NCBI GenBank assembly: GCA_963693285.1
Contig: OY848926.1
Coordinates: 501,001-565,000 of the forward strand
DNA from: Xestospongia muta
Taxonomy: Eukaryota > Porifera > Demospongiae > Haplosclerida > Petrosiidae
DNA length: 64,000 nt
Direction: 5' to 3'
Positions 1 through 11,869 of the stretch are shown here, piece after piece; the first letter of the stretch is position 1, and each line of letters starts with the position of its first letter. Position numbers and translations under genes: made by a program. The notes beneath the pieces are model-generated. The model saw only the letters and a list, made by a program, of their open reading frames with translations. It did no database searches and was not told where the DNA came from.

Positions 1-1040
1 AGTGACCTAGGATAGCTACCATTAGTAAGCTCTAGACTAGTGAACATCAGTACATACCACAGTGACCTAGGATAGCTACCATTAGTAAGCTCTAGACTAG
101 TGAACATCAGTACTTACCACAGTGACCTAGGATAGCTACCATTAGTAAGCTCTAGACTAGTGAACATCAGTACTTACCACAGTGACCTAGGATAGCTACC
201 ATTAGTAAGCTCTAGACTAGTAAACATTAGTACATACCACAGTGACCTAGGATAGCTACCATTAGTAAGCTCTAGACTAGTGAACATCAGTACATACCAC
301 AGTGACCTAGGATAGCTACCATTAGTAAGCTCTAGACTAGTGAACATCAGTACTTACCACAGTGACCTAGGATAGCTACCATTAGTAAGCTCTAGACTAG
401 TGAACATCAGTACTTACCACAGTGACCTAGGATAGCTACCATTAGTAAGCTCTAGACTAGTAAACATTAGTACATACCACAGTGACCTAGGATAGCTACC
501 ATTAGTAAGCTCTAGACTAGTAAACATTAGTACATACCACAGTGACCTAGGATAGCTACCATTAGTAAGCTCTAGACTAGTGAACATCAGTACATACCAC
601 AGTGACCTAGGATAGCTACCATTAGTAAGCTCTAGACTAGTGAACATCAGTACATACCACAGTGACCTAGGAATGGATAGCTACCATTAGTAAGCTCTAG
701 ATTAGTGAACATCAGTACTTACCACAGTGACCTAGGATAGCTACCATTAGTAAGCTCTAGACTAGTAAACATTAGTACTACTTACTACAGTGACCTACAA
801 TAGCTACTATTAGTAAGCTCTAGACTAATAAACATTAGTACTTACCACAGTGACCTAGAATAGGTACCATTAGTAAGCTCTAGACTAATAAACATTAGTA
901 CTTACCACAGTGACCTAGGATAGGTACCATTAGTAAGCTCTAGACTATTGAATATCAGTACTTACTAGTGAACTTAGTAACTTAATACAGGATAGCTACC
1001 ATTAGTAAGCTCTAGACTAGTAAATATCACTACTACTTAC
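1..1040. repeat. 60-bp minisatellite array in a PSMB4 intron
   Basis: About 17 head-to-tail copies of a 60-bp unit that begins agtgacctaggatagctacc. The first eleven copies (1-660) are nearly identical and differ mainly at tacata/tactta and tgaacatc/taaacatt positions. Copies after about 660 carry small insertions and more substitutions and decay towards 1040. The array starts at or before the window edge. It lies just downstream of the 5' splice site at 1066 of the minus-strand PSMB4 gene, whose C-terminal exon is not in the window, so the array is intronic. The homogeneous core with decayed right edge suggests ongoing homogenisation. Because 60 is a multiple of 3, it gives chance open frames. 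Confidence 0.95.
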
Positions 1041-1065
1041 TATAACGACTTAATGGATAATATAC

Positions 1066-1916
1066 CTGAGCAATGTAGCTACCAAAACCAGTTGCTAAGG
1101 TAGGGGCTTCAAAGGCCACACCTATAGAGTTAACTAACCCAAGAAATCTATAAAAAGTACATAATTAATTCTCTTCCCTTTCCTATCAAAACATACGGCT
1201 TGTTGTCATGGTAACCACCAATGATAACAGTGTTCCAGAACGGGTTAATACGAGTTCGTCGATTGTACATGACTCTAGTTAACCAAGAATGCATAGACTG
1301 AGGAGAGTATGAATGACCATCACAAAGTGAGTCTGACTCGATACTAGAAAAAGTAGATATAAATTATCAATCTATCTATCCATCCATCAATCTATCTATA
1401 TGTACTGATCACCTTAAATATTCAAAGAGACGTTCAATTTGTTGAAAATCAGCATAATCACCAGTACCAGCTGCTACTGTTGTATCGTTCACTTTAAGAA
1501 GACGAGATACATCTCGAAAACGAGCTAATGAACCATAAGATCCTAGACAATTATAAATTATTATATAATAAGTAGGTATGGCTAGCTATCTTACCTAACG
1601 TGTCTGCTGCTAGCATTACTCCACCATTAAATGTTACACCAAGAACAGATGACCCAGTTACTATAGGTCGCCTAAAAGATTACAACAAAAACGTCTGTCA
1701 ATTGTCATCCATTCATTAAACATTTCATGCACTATCTATTTATTCATTATTCATCTATCTATCTGTTCATCCATTCATTCAGGTTAAGTCTACTTACAAT
1801 GTACGACCAATAGCTGTCTCTTTCACATTGTCCTGTGAAGTCCTGACAGGTCCATTCACTCTATAAAAGCCATCACTGGGAATAATAGAAAGGGATAAAC
1901 TGAATTCAGACGCCAT
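1066..1916 (-). CDS. PSMB4: Proteasome subunit beta type-4 (partial, C-terminal exon outside window)
   Basis: A non-catalytic beta subunit (beta7) of the 20S proteasome core. Five phase-consistent exons are visible: 1798-1916, 1595-1671, 1413-1542, 1197-1343 and 1066-1147. The ATG at 1914-1916 opens a short N-terminal extension, then come family signatures VTGSSVLGV, LAADTLGSYGSLARF, GTGDYADFQQ, CDGHSYSPQ, WNTVIIGGYHD and VAFEAPTLATGFGSYIAQ. The last of these ends exactly at a donor (1066), where the vertebrate protein would continue with its C-terminal part, so at least one more exon lies left of position 1 beyond the 60-bp array. The intron at 1344-1412 carries a degenerate ATCT/CATC microsatellite. 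Family recognition is by residue pattern; expected full length is about 260 aa, of which about 185 are here. Confidence 0.93.
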
Positions 1917-4759
1917 TTTTCTTTGTAACACATGACATGAATTATTCATGATATATACACATTGGGGAAGTGCTATATAAATACTGGATATGGTATTTAA
2001 TTACAGAACGATAGCTCTCTTTTGAGTTTGTTCTGAGCCAACTGAAGGATCTTTTGAAGAATCTTATCTTGCAATTAGCTGCAAATCAGTGGCTGTTGCA
2101 TTCAAGTAGCTGACAGTACAACAGTAAGTTATTTCAAATAGTAAACATTAGATTTTAGACTCTGAATAATTATATATAAACAATAATTTCTGTATATGTA
2201 TATATTATAATATTTACGAAATTTTTCTCAGTATGTTGCGATAATCATTTAGTTGTATTATTATTGTTAATGTATTTTGTTTATTAAGTTGAACACTGAT
2301 CTTATTAACCATTATCATACACAACAAGTATGACAACATACAACTGCAACTAATAAAACAGATAAGGCTGTTGAAAAAGAGCTGGTAACAGAAGCTATAC
2401 TTAATTTCCTGTAGACCCATTCATCCTAAACCTTGGAACAAAACCATTTTAAGTAAAGCTGAAGTATTGTGGTATGCTTCTTTTTTTACGGATAAATTTT
2501 ATACAAGCTAAGAATACAAAAAAATGTCTCATTGTTTGCAAACTTTGCGTATAGTAAATGCCAAAAAAAAAAACATATGAAAGCATAGCTCTACGGTTAT
2601 TGTTCACTAAACTAAACTGACCTATAGTGAAAGCAATGTCAAGCATGTATCAACCATTCTCCATTATGTAATGTAGACAGCCCTTGCTTGGTACATACAT
2701 ACACACTTACTGTAAGAAACCTATGTACTGCATCTAATATCCTGTTCTGTCTGGTATGATTTTTTATTATGTAACAAGCAATTGAAGATTTTAAATGTAA
2801 TTCAAATTAATATTTGCTCAATTACTATGCAATATATAAACTGTATATTGTTAAATTAAGTAAATACCATGGCAATATTTCATGTATTTTATCATAGCAT
2901 GTATTAATTGTTGTTTGTGAAGTAAATGACACTTGTCCTGGACAATGTGTTAATATAATTTTAGCCTAGCGTGTGTTCTTGTTTGTGAAGTAAGTCATAT
3001 TTTTCATGAACAATGTGTTGATATGATTTTAGCCAGGTGGCATTCACGCATTGTGGAGATGTGAATTAAAGAAGGATGCATCTAATTACTGTTGTAGCTT
3101 TTACTTACCTTTTAAGCAACTTGAATATCAGTAAGAGTAACCTCAAATTGAATTCTGTTCTTATTAAGCTCAGTTACATGCTTCAAAATAAAGTATCTAT
3201 TGTATAGTTCTTGTGTATTTATAGATTAAGCGGCAACATTACATCATCATTAAAATGTTAAAAATAGAAGCTTGCGTTGACACTTATAGCTATGGGGAGT
3301 AATAATTACTCATCCTATTATATAGACATGTTTTCTAACATGGTAATTGATGTTAAATCTACGACATATCCTGTAGTTATGGTAACAAATTATGTAGCCA
3401 TGTAGACTGCCAGACTATGATTTTATATGTGACACAATTTGTTTGGTATCATAACAATTGTTCTTTTAGTGTGAACAAAGATTGTAGGAGAGAATGTGGA
3501 ATCAATGGAGGAGGATATCGGATGTAACTTGTCATTACTTTGGAATTTAATCAGTCTTTATATGTGGTTATAGTCATATAAGGTTGCTTAGACAAAGTAA
3601 ATGAACCTCTTAAAAGACTAGACCTACTATTTTTAATGTGGATCCTTTTAAAGTGTTACTACACACAAACAATAAACTAACAAAGCCAGACTGTTACTGA
3701 TATTTTTTAATGTCCTTCATTGATTCTAAACAAGGACATATCCACAAATAGTTTGTAATGAACACTTTTATAAATTATTTTTTGTGACTAATTTCATTTT
3801 TTGGTGAGTAATTTCATATTTTTGGTGACTAATTTCATTTTTTGGTGACTAATTTCATATTTTTGGTGGACTAATTTCATATTTCTGGTGGACTAACTTC
3901 ACATACATTTAAGGTTGTCATAGTAATTAATTTCATAATTAATTTCAACCCAATGACATGCCCTTTACAATTAAATTATTATACGACAATATCAGAATTA
4001 GAGATTCAAGCTAGACTTACAAGTGATCACACTCTGATCTAAGATTTTGGTTTTAAGATAGTAACCCTACCTGTCATACCTCAGCTGTTTGTGGCTACTT
4101 CTTTCTTCCTTTTTAAAAAGTACAATATGACTACTAGCATTGTATTACCTGTGAAGTTGTCAACGAAATATCAATCAATCATGCGTATTGTGTTACATGT
4201 AATGATGTGTACAAATACATGTATTGCTATATGTAAATATTGTGTAGTAGTCGCCAAGTTAACAGTGCTATCTGATTACTTTAGAACAAAACCACAATAT
4301 ACTCCAACACACATAGTTATTATACAAGACCAAGGTATATAACAGTGGTTACGCCCAAAGTAACAATATATTTGTGGTTACTAGTTTCTGCTGGGAGGAA
4401 TCTTTGTAATGTTTATTTCTGACTCATTACAAACTACATAATAACACACATACCTTGTGGTACTTGAATTGAATAATTAAATTTCATAGAATTGTAGACA
4501 TAACATTTTGTGGATATTTCATTCACGTTAATTTTCCTTGTGATTATACATTTTGTCATGTCTTTAATACAAAATTTATATGTCATTTTATGATACTAGA
4601 CTATATTATAATATTAGATGGGAAACTTATAACAAATCAATGTTAAACTTTAGCTTTGCTTCATAATGACAACAATATGATATTATTTCATTGATATATT
4701 ACATATTCACAATCTGCCAAATTTATATGCATTCTAATTTTTGATTGCTTCCTTTTTAG
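1917..4759. other. Long AT-rich intergenic / 5' leader region without recognised coding
   Basis: About 2.8 kb between the divergent PSMB4 and mucin starts, with only short, low-quality open frames. The mucin ATG at 4760 lies directly after a good 3' splice site (cttcctttttag), so at least one untranslated upstream exon should lie here. A stretch ending at 2123 before gtaagt is a candidate donor, but this is inference. Also visible are a roughly 60-bp direct duplication (about 2909-3032, both copies containing ttgtttgtgaagtaa and ending in ttttagcc) and a short tandem array at 3775-3900. I recognise no RNA gene or transposon ORF. Confidence 0.6.
3775..3900. repeat. Short tandem repeat, about 22-24 bp unit
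   Basis: Roughly five to six imperfect copies of a unit resembling tttttggtgactaatttcat, with an a/g change (gtgag/gtgac) and one-base insertions (ggtgga) in later copies. It lies in the noncoding region upstream of the mucin gene. No function can be read from it. Confidence 0.8.
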
Positions 4760-4833
4760 ATGGACTCAAAAATGATAACAATTTTACTTATTTTTATTGG
4801 ATTAATAGTGACTAAGACTCAAGGTAACAGTTG

Positions 4834-4909
<76 letters not shown>

Positions 4910-7900
4910 TGTGTAACATTGTTTATATGGACTGTATTACATTTCCAGGTGAATGTACAAATTGTACAAATTGTACATTTCGATTACAAGACCAAGCCAA
5001 CTCAATTCTACCAACTGGGCTACAAGTCACTGTAGGACGTCCTGAACTCTGTTTTAATGGAATATTTTATCCAATTTGCTATTATGCTATTATCAATGAC
5101 GCTAATATTCCTCAAAAAATTTGTTCAAGTGTTCTACCTAATGTCAGAGGTACATTTTTAGTTACTTATCATATTGTTATGTTCTTTCTTTATTGGTTTT
5201 TCTTTATTTCTAGGGGCAAGCGTAGGTGCTGCAATTGGTGACGGGAGTCTTTACACACTCTCTTTGAATCCTTCTCTTCCAGGGGTAAATAATTTGTATG
5301 CTGATGGTTCTTGTGCCCCTATATTTGAAAGTGGATGTTCAGGTCGCTATGCTGTAGTCTCATGTTTTTCATGTGAGTGTCATGTGACTGACTAACTAAG
5401 ACTATATTCATATATTGTCTTTCCTTCATCAGTCCCCTCAGAAGGTTGTAGTGCCCAGTCTGTCAGAGAAACTAACTCAGAAGTCATTAATTTTCCTTCA
5501 AGTCATTTGGAGAGGTCCTTTAGACCAGAACTTTGTACAAATAATTCCATATATGTTGATATATGTGGTGATAACTACAGTGAAAATGTCATTGAAATTA
5601 TCTGCAATACACTATATTTTATGACTACATGTAAGAGTCTATGTTATTGATTCAATCTCCCACTCACTCCCTCCCTCACTCCTTTCTTTGTCTCTCCTTT
5701 CCTCCTTCACTCTTTCCCTTCCTCCTCTCTTCTTCACTCCCTCACTCCCTCACTCTCTTATTTAGCATCTTCTAAAGTGAACTATGAAGTAACAAAACAT
5801 GGCCAAGCCAATAGCCGTCTTTTTGCAGTAAATTTCACTTGTTTTGACAACGATCTTGACTCCTGTACTTATGTGGAATCAAGTCAATGTAACCAACCGT
5901 TAATAGTTCAATGTATACAAGGTCAGCTACTAAAAAAGAATTAATTATTTCTAGCTTAGTTAATGATAATTTTAGTAGTTGGTTTGTCCACACAAAAATG
6001 AAAAGTTTTAAGCTTAGGAATGCTTCCATGTTTAATTAAGTTAAAAGCAAGCATAATGAAAAATGAATAATACACTACATGTATATTATGACACAATGCA
6101 ATAGCTAAAGGTAGAGATAATAGCTATGATAATGTTCATAATATATTTAAATTGAATTGGAACATTCTACAATGATTTACAGCATACACATTGAGTTTAA
6201 ATTTTATTTTCTTGTTCATTATACAGAGTGTGAAGATGGATTTATACGCCTTGTTAACGAAACACTTGATGACTCCAGTAACTCTGGTCCATTAATTACT
6301 GGAATATTTGAAGTGTGTATCAATAACACATGGGCCAGCATTTGTGATGAAGCATATTTGGAATTGAATAGCTCTGAAGCTATACAACAAGCAGAATTAT
6401 TTTGCGATGGACTAGGATATGCTGGTATAGTTACTTGTTTTTAAATACTAAATATTTCAGAATACATAAGTAATACATTGATCCATAAACAAGTGATAAT
6501 GATTGTAAAGTCTTTGGCAATGAAGTAATGTTAAACATGATAGGACATTTCAACTGAAATGTCCTTTCTCAAACAATACAATAATTTGTGGATAGATATG
6601 ATGAATAAAATATGAAATCTAATAATTTATTTCAGGTGGCCAGTTTGTAGAATTTGATGCAAATATTACTGGAGTCAGCAATGCCCCAATTGTGATCACC
6701 AACCTCTCTTGTTCTGATAACTTTTCTTCTTTTGATGAGTCTTGTAACTTTGATTTTGCGGACAACGATGACTGTCTACAACACGCTATGGATATTATTG
6801 TACAATGTTCACAAAGTATGTAAAGACTTGATAAAATCTTAATTTCCTTTTTGTTTAGACACACCAAGTTGTGAGGTGTCACCTAGATCTCCAGCTACAT
6901 TCTATGAAAGAACAGCTGCTCTTAACTCTAACCAAGTATTGCAGGTCACTGGTTACCTACAGTTCTGTAATCCTGAGACTAATACTAGTTTACTTGTATG
7001 TAATAGTGTTACCACAGCACCTCAAGTAGTCTCTGATATTTGTATACAAAATGGGTATAATACTGGAGGAATGGTTGCCAACTCAATAGTGCCAAATCCT
7101 CAAGATTATTTTGATCGTCCAGTCTTTTCACAAGGTGTGTTTGAAGCTGACTGTTCTAATGGATGTGACATTAATATAACTGATATTGGTACTGGATGTA
7201 TCTCCGATAATGGCATTGATCTTATCAGTTGCAGAAGATGTATGTTATAGAGTTCAACACACACATATTTTTAACATATATTCTTCCCTGTTAGTGAGTA
7301 CAACAAATTGTACTCCAGGAGAGTTGCTACCAGTTTCTCAGGGCAGGGGGTCACTACCTAATAATACACAATACATTACTTTACGCATTGAATACTGTAA
7401 TAATATATCAGTCTCGATACCTGTGTGTCGAAACGCCTTGGAATCCATAATACAAGACCTGTGTTCATCATTATTACCAGGTAATAATTTTTATTATTAT
7501 TATTATACATCTAATGACACCTATCTGTGTTATTTCAGGCAGTATTGGAGTAGCTTATCCAATTTATGGTGATGTTAGTGACTATGGTTTTCCGACAGTG
7601 TCTATGGGTGTTAGTGAACTAACATGTAACATTAATCCATTAACAGGTCTTACATGTACAGCTAATCACATATCATATAATGGCTGTGATTCATTTGGTG
7701 GGTTTGGAGTTGGGTCTTGTGTCAACACTTCAAGTAAGTTATTAATATTTATATAAAAATTTATTAATTATATAGGTGTTGTCACAGAATCAATAACACC
7801 TACATCAGAATTTGGGGAGGAAACTTCAACAATATTGTTAGAGGAGTCATCCATACTATTTATTGAATCATCATCAGTAACAACAGTTCAGGAAACATCA

Positions 7901-10900
7901 GTAGTACCTATAACAACAGTATTTGAAGAAACATCAGTAGTACCTACAACAATGGTAGTCGAGGAAACATCAGTAGTACCTACCACAATGGTAGTCAAAG
8001 AAACATCAGTAGTACCTACAACAATGGTAGTCGAGGAAACGTCAGTAGTACCTACAACAGTGGTAGTCGAGGAAACATCAGTAGTATCTACAACAACAGT
8101 AGTTGAGGAAACATCAGTAGTACCTACAACAATGGTAGTTGAGGAAACGTCAGTGGTGCCTACAACAATGGTAGTCGAGGAAACATCAGTAGTACCTACA
8201 ACAACGGTAGTTGAGGAAACATCAGTAGTACCTACAACAATGGTAGTTGAGGAAACGTCAGTGGTGCCTACAACAATGGTAGTCGAGGAAACATCAGTAG
8301 TACCTACAACAACGGTAGTTGAGGAAACATCAGTAGTATCTACAACAACAGTAGTTGAGGAAACATCAGTAGTATCTACAACAACAGTAGTTGAGGAAAC
8401 GTCAGTGGTGCCTACAACAGTGGTAGTCGAGGAAACGTCAGTAGTACCTACAACAATGGTAGTCGAGGAAACATCAGTAGTATCTACAACAACAGTAGTT
8501 GAGGAAACGTCAGTGGTGCCTACAACAATGGTACTCGAGGAAACATCACTGGTGCCTACAACAATGTTAGTTGAAGAAACATCAGTAGTACCTACAACAA
8601 TGGTACTCGAAGAAACATCAGTTGTACCTACAACAATGGTAGTCGAAGAAACATCAGTTGTACCTACAACAATGGTAGTCGAGGAAACATCAGTAGTATC
8701 TACAACAACAGTAGTTGAGGAAACGTCAGTGGTGCCTACAACAATGGTACTCGAGGAAACATCACTGGTGCCTACAACAATGTTAGTTGAAGAAACATCA
8801 GTAGTACCTACAACAATGGTACTCGAAGAAACATCAGTTGTACCTACAACAATGGTAGTCGAAGAAACATCAGTTGTACCTACAACAATGGTAGTCGAGG
8901 AAACATCAGTAGTACCTACAACAATGGTACTCGAGGAAATGTTAACACCAAGTCCATCACAAACTCTTATCCTTTCATCAGCTGAAGAATCACTAACTTC
9001 TCCTACACCTACACCGACAAGCTCAATAACCAGTATGACCCTATCACCATCACCATCACCAAATTACACTGATACTGAACTCAATAATGGAGTTATTATG
9101 ACACTTATGAATATTACAGTTGCTATGGTAATAAATAAATATTAAAGTTATCAAATAGATATTATTTTTTTTGTTTAGTTTAACAGTAGACGTGAGGCAT
9201 TTAAAAATGTTACAGCTGAAGCACTTAACAGATATTGTCAGACAATGTCATGTTCTACTGTACAAATTAATGGAATGTCTAAGAGAGCCATCTCTGATAA
9301 TTTACGGCAATTGATAAAGAGGTCAGTATACCATCTTGCATTGTGATCTGTGACATTGACTTTATATAAGAATGTTCTTGATGTTTCAATGTTTTAAAAT
9401 GTGGGAATGAAAATTCTGAAATTCCTGTATCAATACCACTAACATTTACTGCAGTTGCTACAACTTGCATTAATTATACTTAAACACTGTCTTTCCCATT
9501 ATTAGGCAATCAAGTTCTATAACAATTGAACCTAATTACATCATTATTACTAATGTTCGGGAGGTGTCCAATAGAACAGAAGTAACTTTCCATGTTAGAG
9601 GAGGACAAAATAGAGTTATCACTGGAGCAGCTGTTCAAGCAGCTTTACAGGTAGAGCCACTAGGAGACATACATTATTTTTATGTCATTTTAACTACTTT
9701 TTTAGCAAGCATTACAAAATGGAACTTATTGCAGGGCTGGTTTTATTGTTGTCAGTATTATTCTAGTTGTAACACCGAGTACTACACCTACACCTACTGA
9801 AAGTCCATCGCAAACTCCTACCCTTTCATCAGTTGAAGAATCAATAACACCAAGTCCATCGCAAACTCCTACCCTTTCATCAGTTGAAGAATCAGAAACA
9901 CCAAGTCCATCGCAAACTCTTACCCTTTCATCAGTTGAAGAATCAGCAACACCAAGTCCATCGCAAACTCCTACCCTTTCATCAGTTGAAGAATCAGAAA
10001 CACCAAGTCCATCGCAAACTCCTACCTTTCCATCAGTTGAAGTATCAGAAACACCAAGTCCATCACAAACTCCTACCCTTTCATCAGTTGAAGAATCAGA
10101 AACACCAAGTCCATCGCAAACTCTTACCCTTTCATCAGTTGAAGAATCAGCAACACCAAGTCCATCGCAAACTCCTACCCTTTCATCAGTTGAAGTATCA
10201 GAAACACCAAGTCCATCACAAACTCCTACCCTTTCATCAGTTGAAGAATCAGAAACACCAAGTCCATCGCAAACTCTTACCCTTTCATCAGTTGAAGAAT
10301 CAGCAACACCAAGTCCATCGCAAACTCCTACCCTTTCATCAGTTGAAGTATCAGAAACACCAAGTCCATCACAAACTCCTACCCTTTCATCAGTTGAAGA
10401 ATCAGCAACACCAAGTCCATCGCAAACTCCTATCCTTCCATCACCTACTCCAGGAATTGTTGTACTACCTTATATATCACTGACTAACCCTGCATGTCTG
10501 TCAAAATCAACATTCTTCTCTTCAAGTAGAGTCAATCCAAGGAGAGGGCTTAAAATTGGAAGCAGGACACACACTTCATTGTTTGTAAGTCAACAATGTT
10601 TGATTATATTTTCATAATAATTATATATATTTGTTACAGGTCAATTACAATGGAGCAATCTCTTTAAGTAGGAGGTTCCTTTCTACTATTCCACAGTTGT
10701 TTCCTTCATTTACCTCTTCCATAAGGGACTCTTTTGTCTTTGCTCCATTGTGGAACTTCAATGATATACAAACTACAGGTAATAACATAAATTAATTGAT
10801 AAAAATTATCACATGTGTACATCAATGTTGTTTGTAGTATTAAGATCTGAAATTTGACTACCTTTTCTGTCATTATTTTTTATAATTTTAAACTGGACTT

Positions 10901-11830
10901 GTGAGAATTATACTTTAAGCTTCACAGGAACTACCAATTTTAAAGCATGACTGCTATGATTTTGATGCTAAAAATAGAAACGACATCATCATTTTAAAAT
11001 ATAGTTACTATTTTTTAAAGACATCAATTGCAAATTTTAAAACCCTATCTACCATACACAGGTGATGTATGCTATCAAGTATTCAGTGATGATATCTCTT
11101 CTGATCAATCTACTCTCAATGAAGTCAATAATTTCATAAGTTCCAAACAAAACATCTCTTTTAAAGGAGTGTGGATGATTGCAGTGGAATGGAAAAATGT
11201 CACTGCTTTCCCATACACTTATGCCTTTTTCACCTTCCCACAATTTTATTCTGATGCTACCAGATCACAAGTGAACAGAGTGAGTCTGTTATAACCAAAA
11301 AAGAACATCTTTTACTTTCAATATAACTTCATATTTGAAGTTATGATCATTTTCTCTTTTATTTCACAGACAAACACTTATCAAGCTATCATTATTACAG
11401 ATGAAGCATCAGTGACATATGTCATTTACACATACAAGTGTGGAGACTTGCAATGGGACACTTACTCATCTTCATTTGGTTCAGTCATTGGTTACAATAT
11501 ACCTGGCTCTATGTTTGACAATCATCCTCTCTCTGGTAGGAGAAATGAGATTGCTGGCATTTTGGACTGTACTAACCGCAATGCTGGGTCAGACTACTAC
11601 AATATACTACATGTATTTAGTATTGATCAAGGTAAGTAGTAAGTATTTTTTGTAATGTAAGAAAAAGATAGAGGATTGTGTAATAGATTGATTGTGATAT
11701 AATATGTGGAATAGCTTGTTATAGGAATATGCTGTAATGATGTTCTGTTTTTTAAATCAATTAGTGAAAGAATGATAACTGGTTTGTAGTAGATTTTGTA
11801 GATGTAATGTTGATGCTTTATCTGTACATA

Positions 11831-11869
<39 letters not shown>

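Noticed and set aside
1..660. Minus-strand open frame coding a 20-residue repeat (MFTSLELTNGSYPRSLWYVL)
   Set aside because: A 60-bp array is open in any frame lacking a stop in the unit; it lies in an intron, has no flanking gene structure, and the frame breaks as soon as units diverge.
1..1040. CRISPR array
   Set aside because: The copies are contiguous with no unique spacers; it is a plain minisatellite in a eukaryotic intron.
9884..10483. 199-codon plus-strand open frame with [16 protein letters not shown] repeats
   Set aside because: Alternative frame of the 48-bp mucin array; the real frame ([16 protein letters not shown]) joins in phase with both neighbouring exons.
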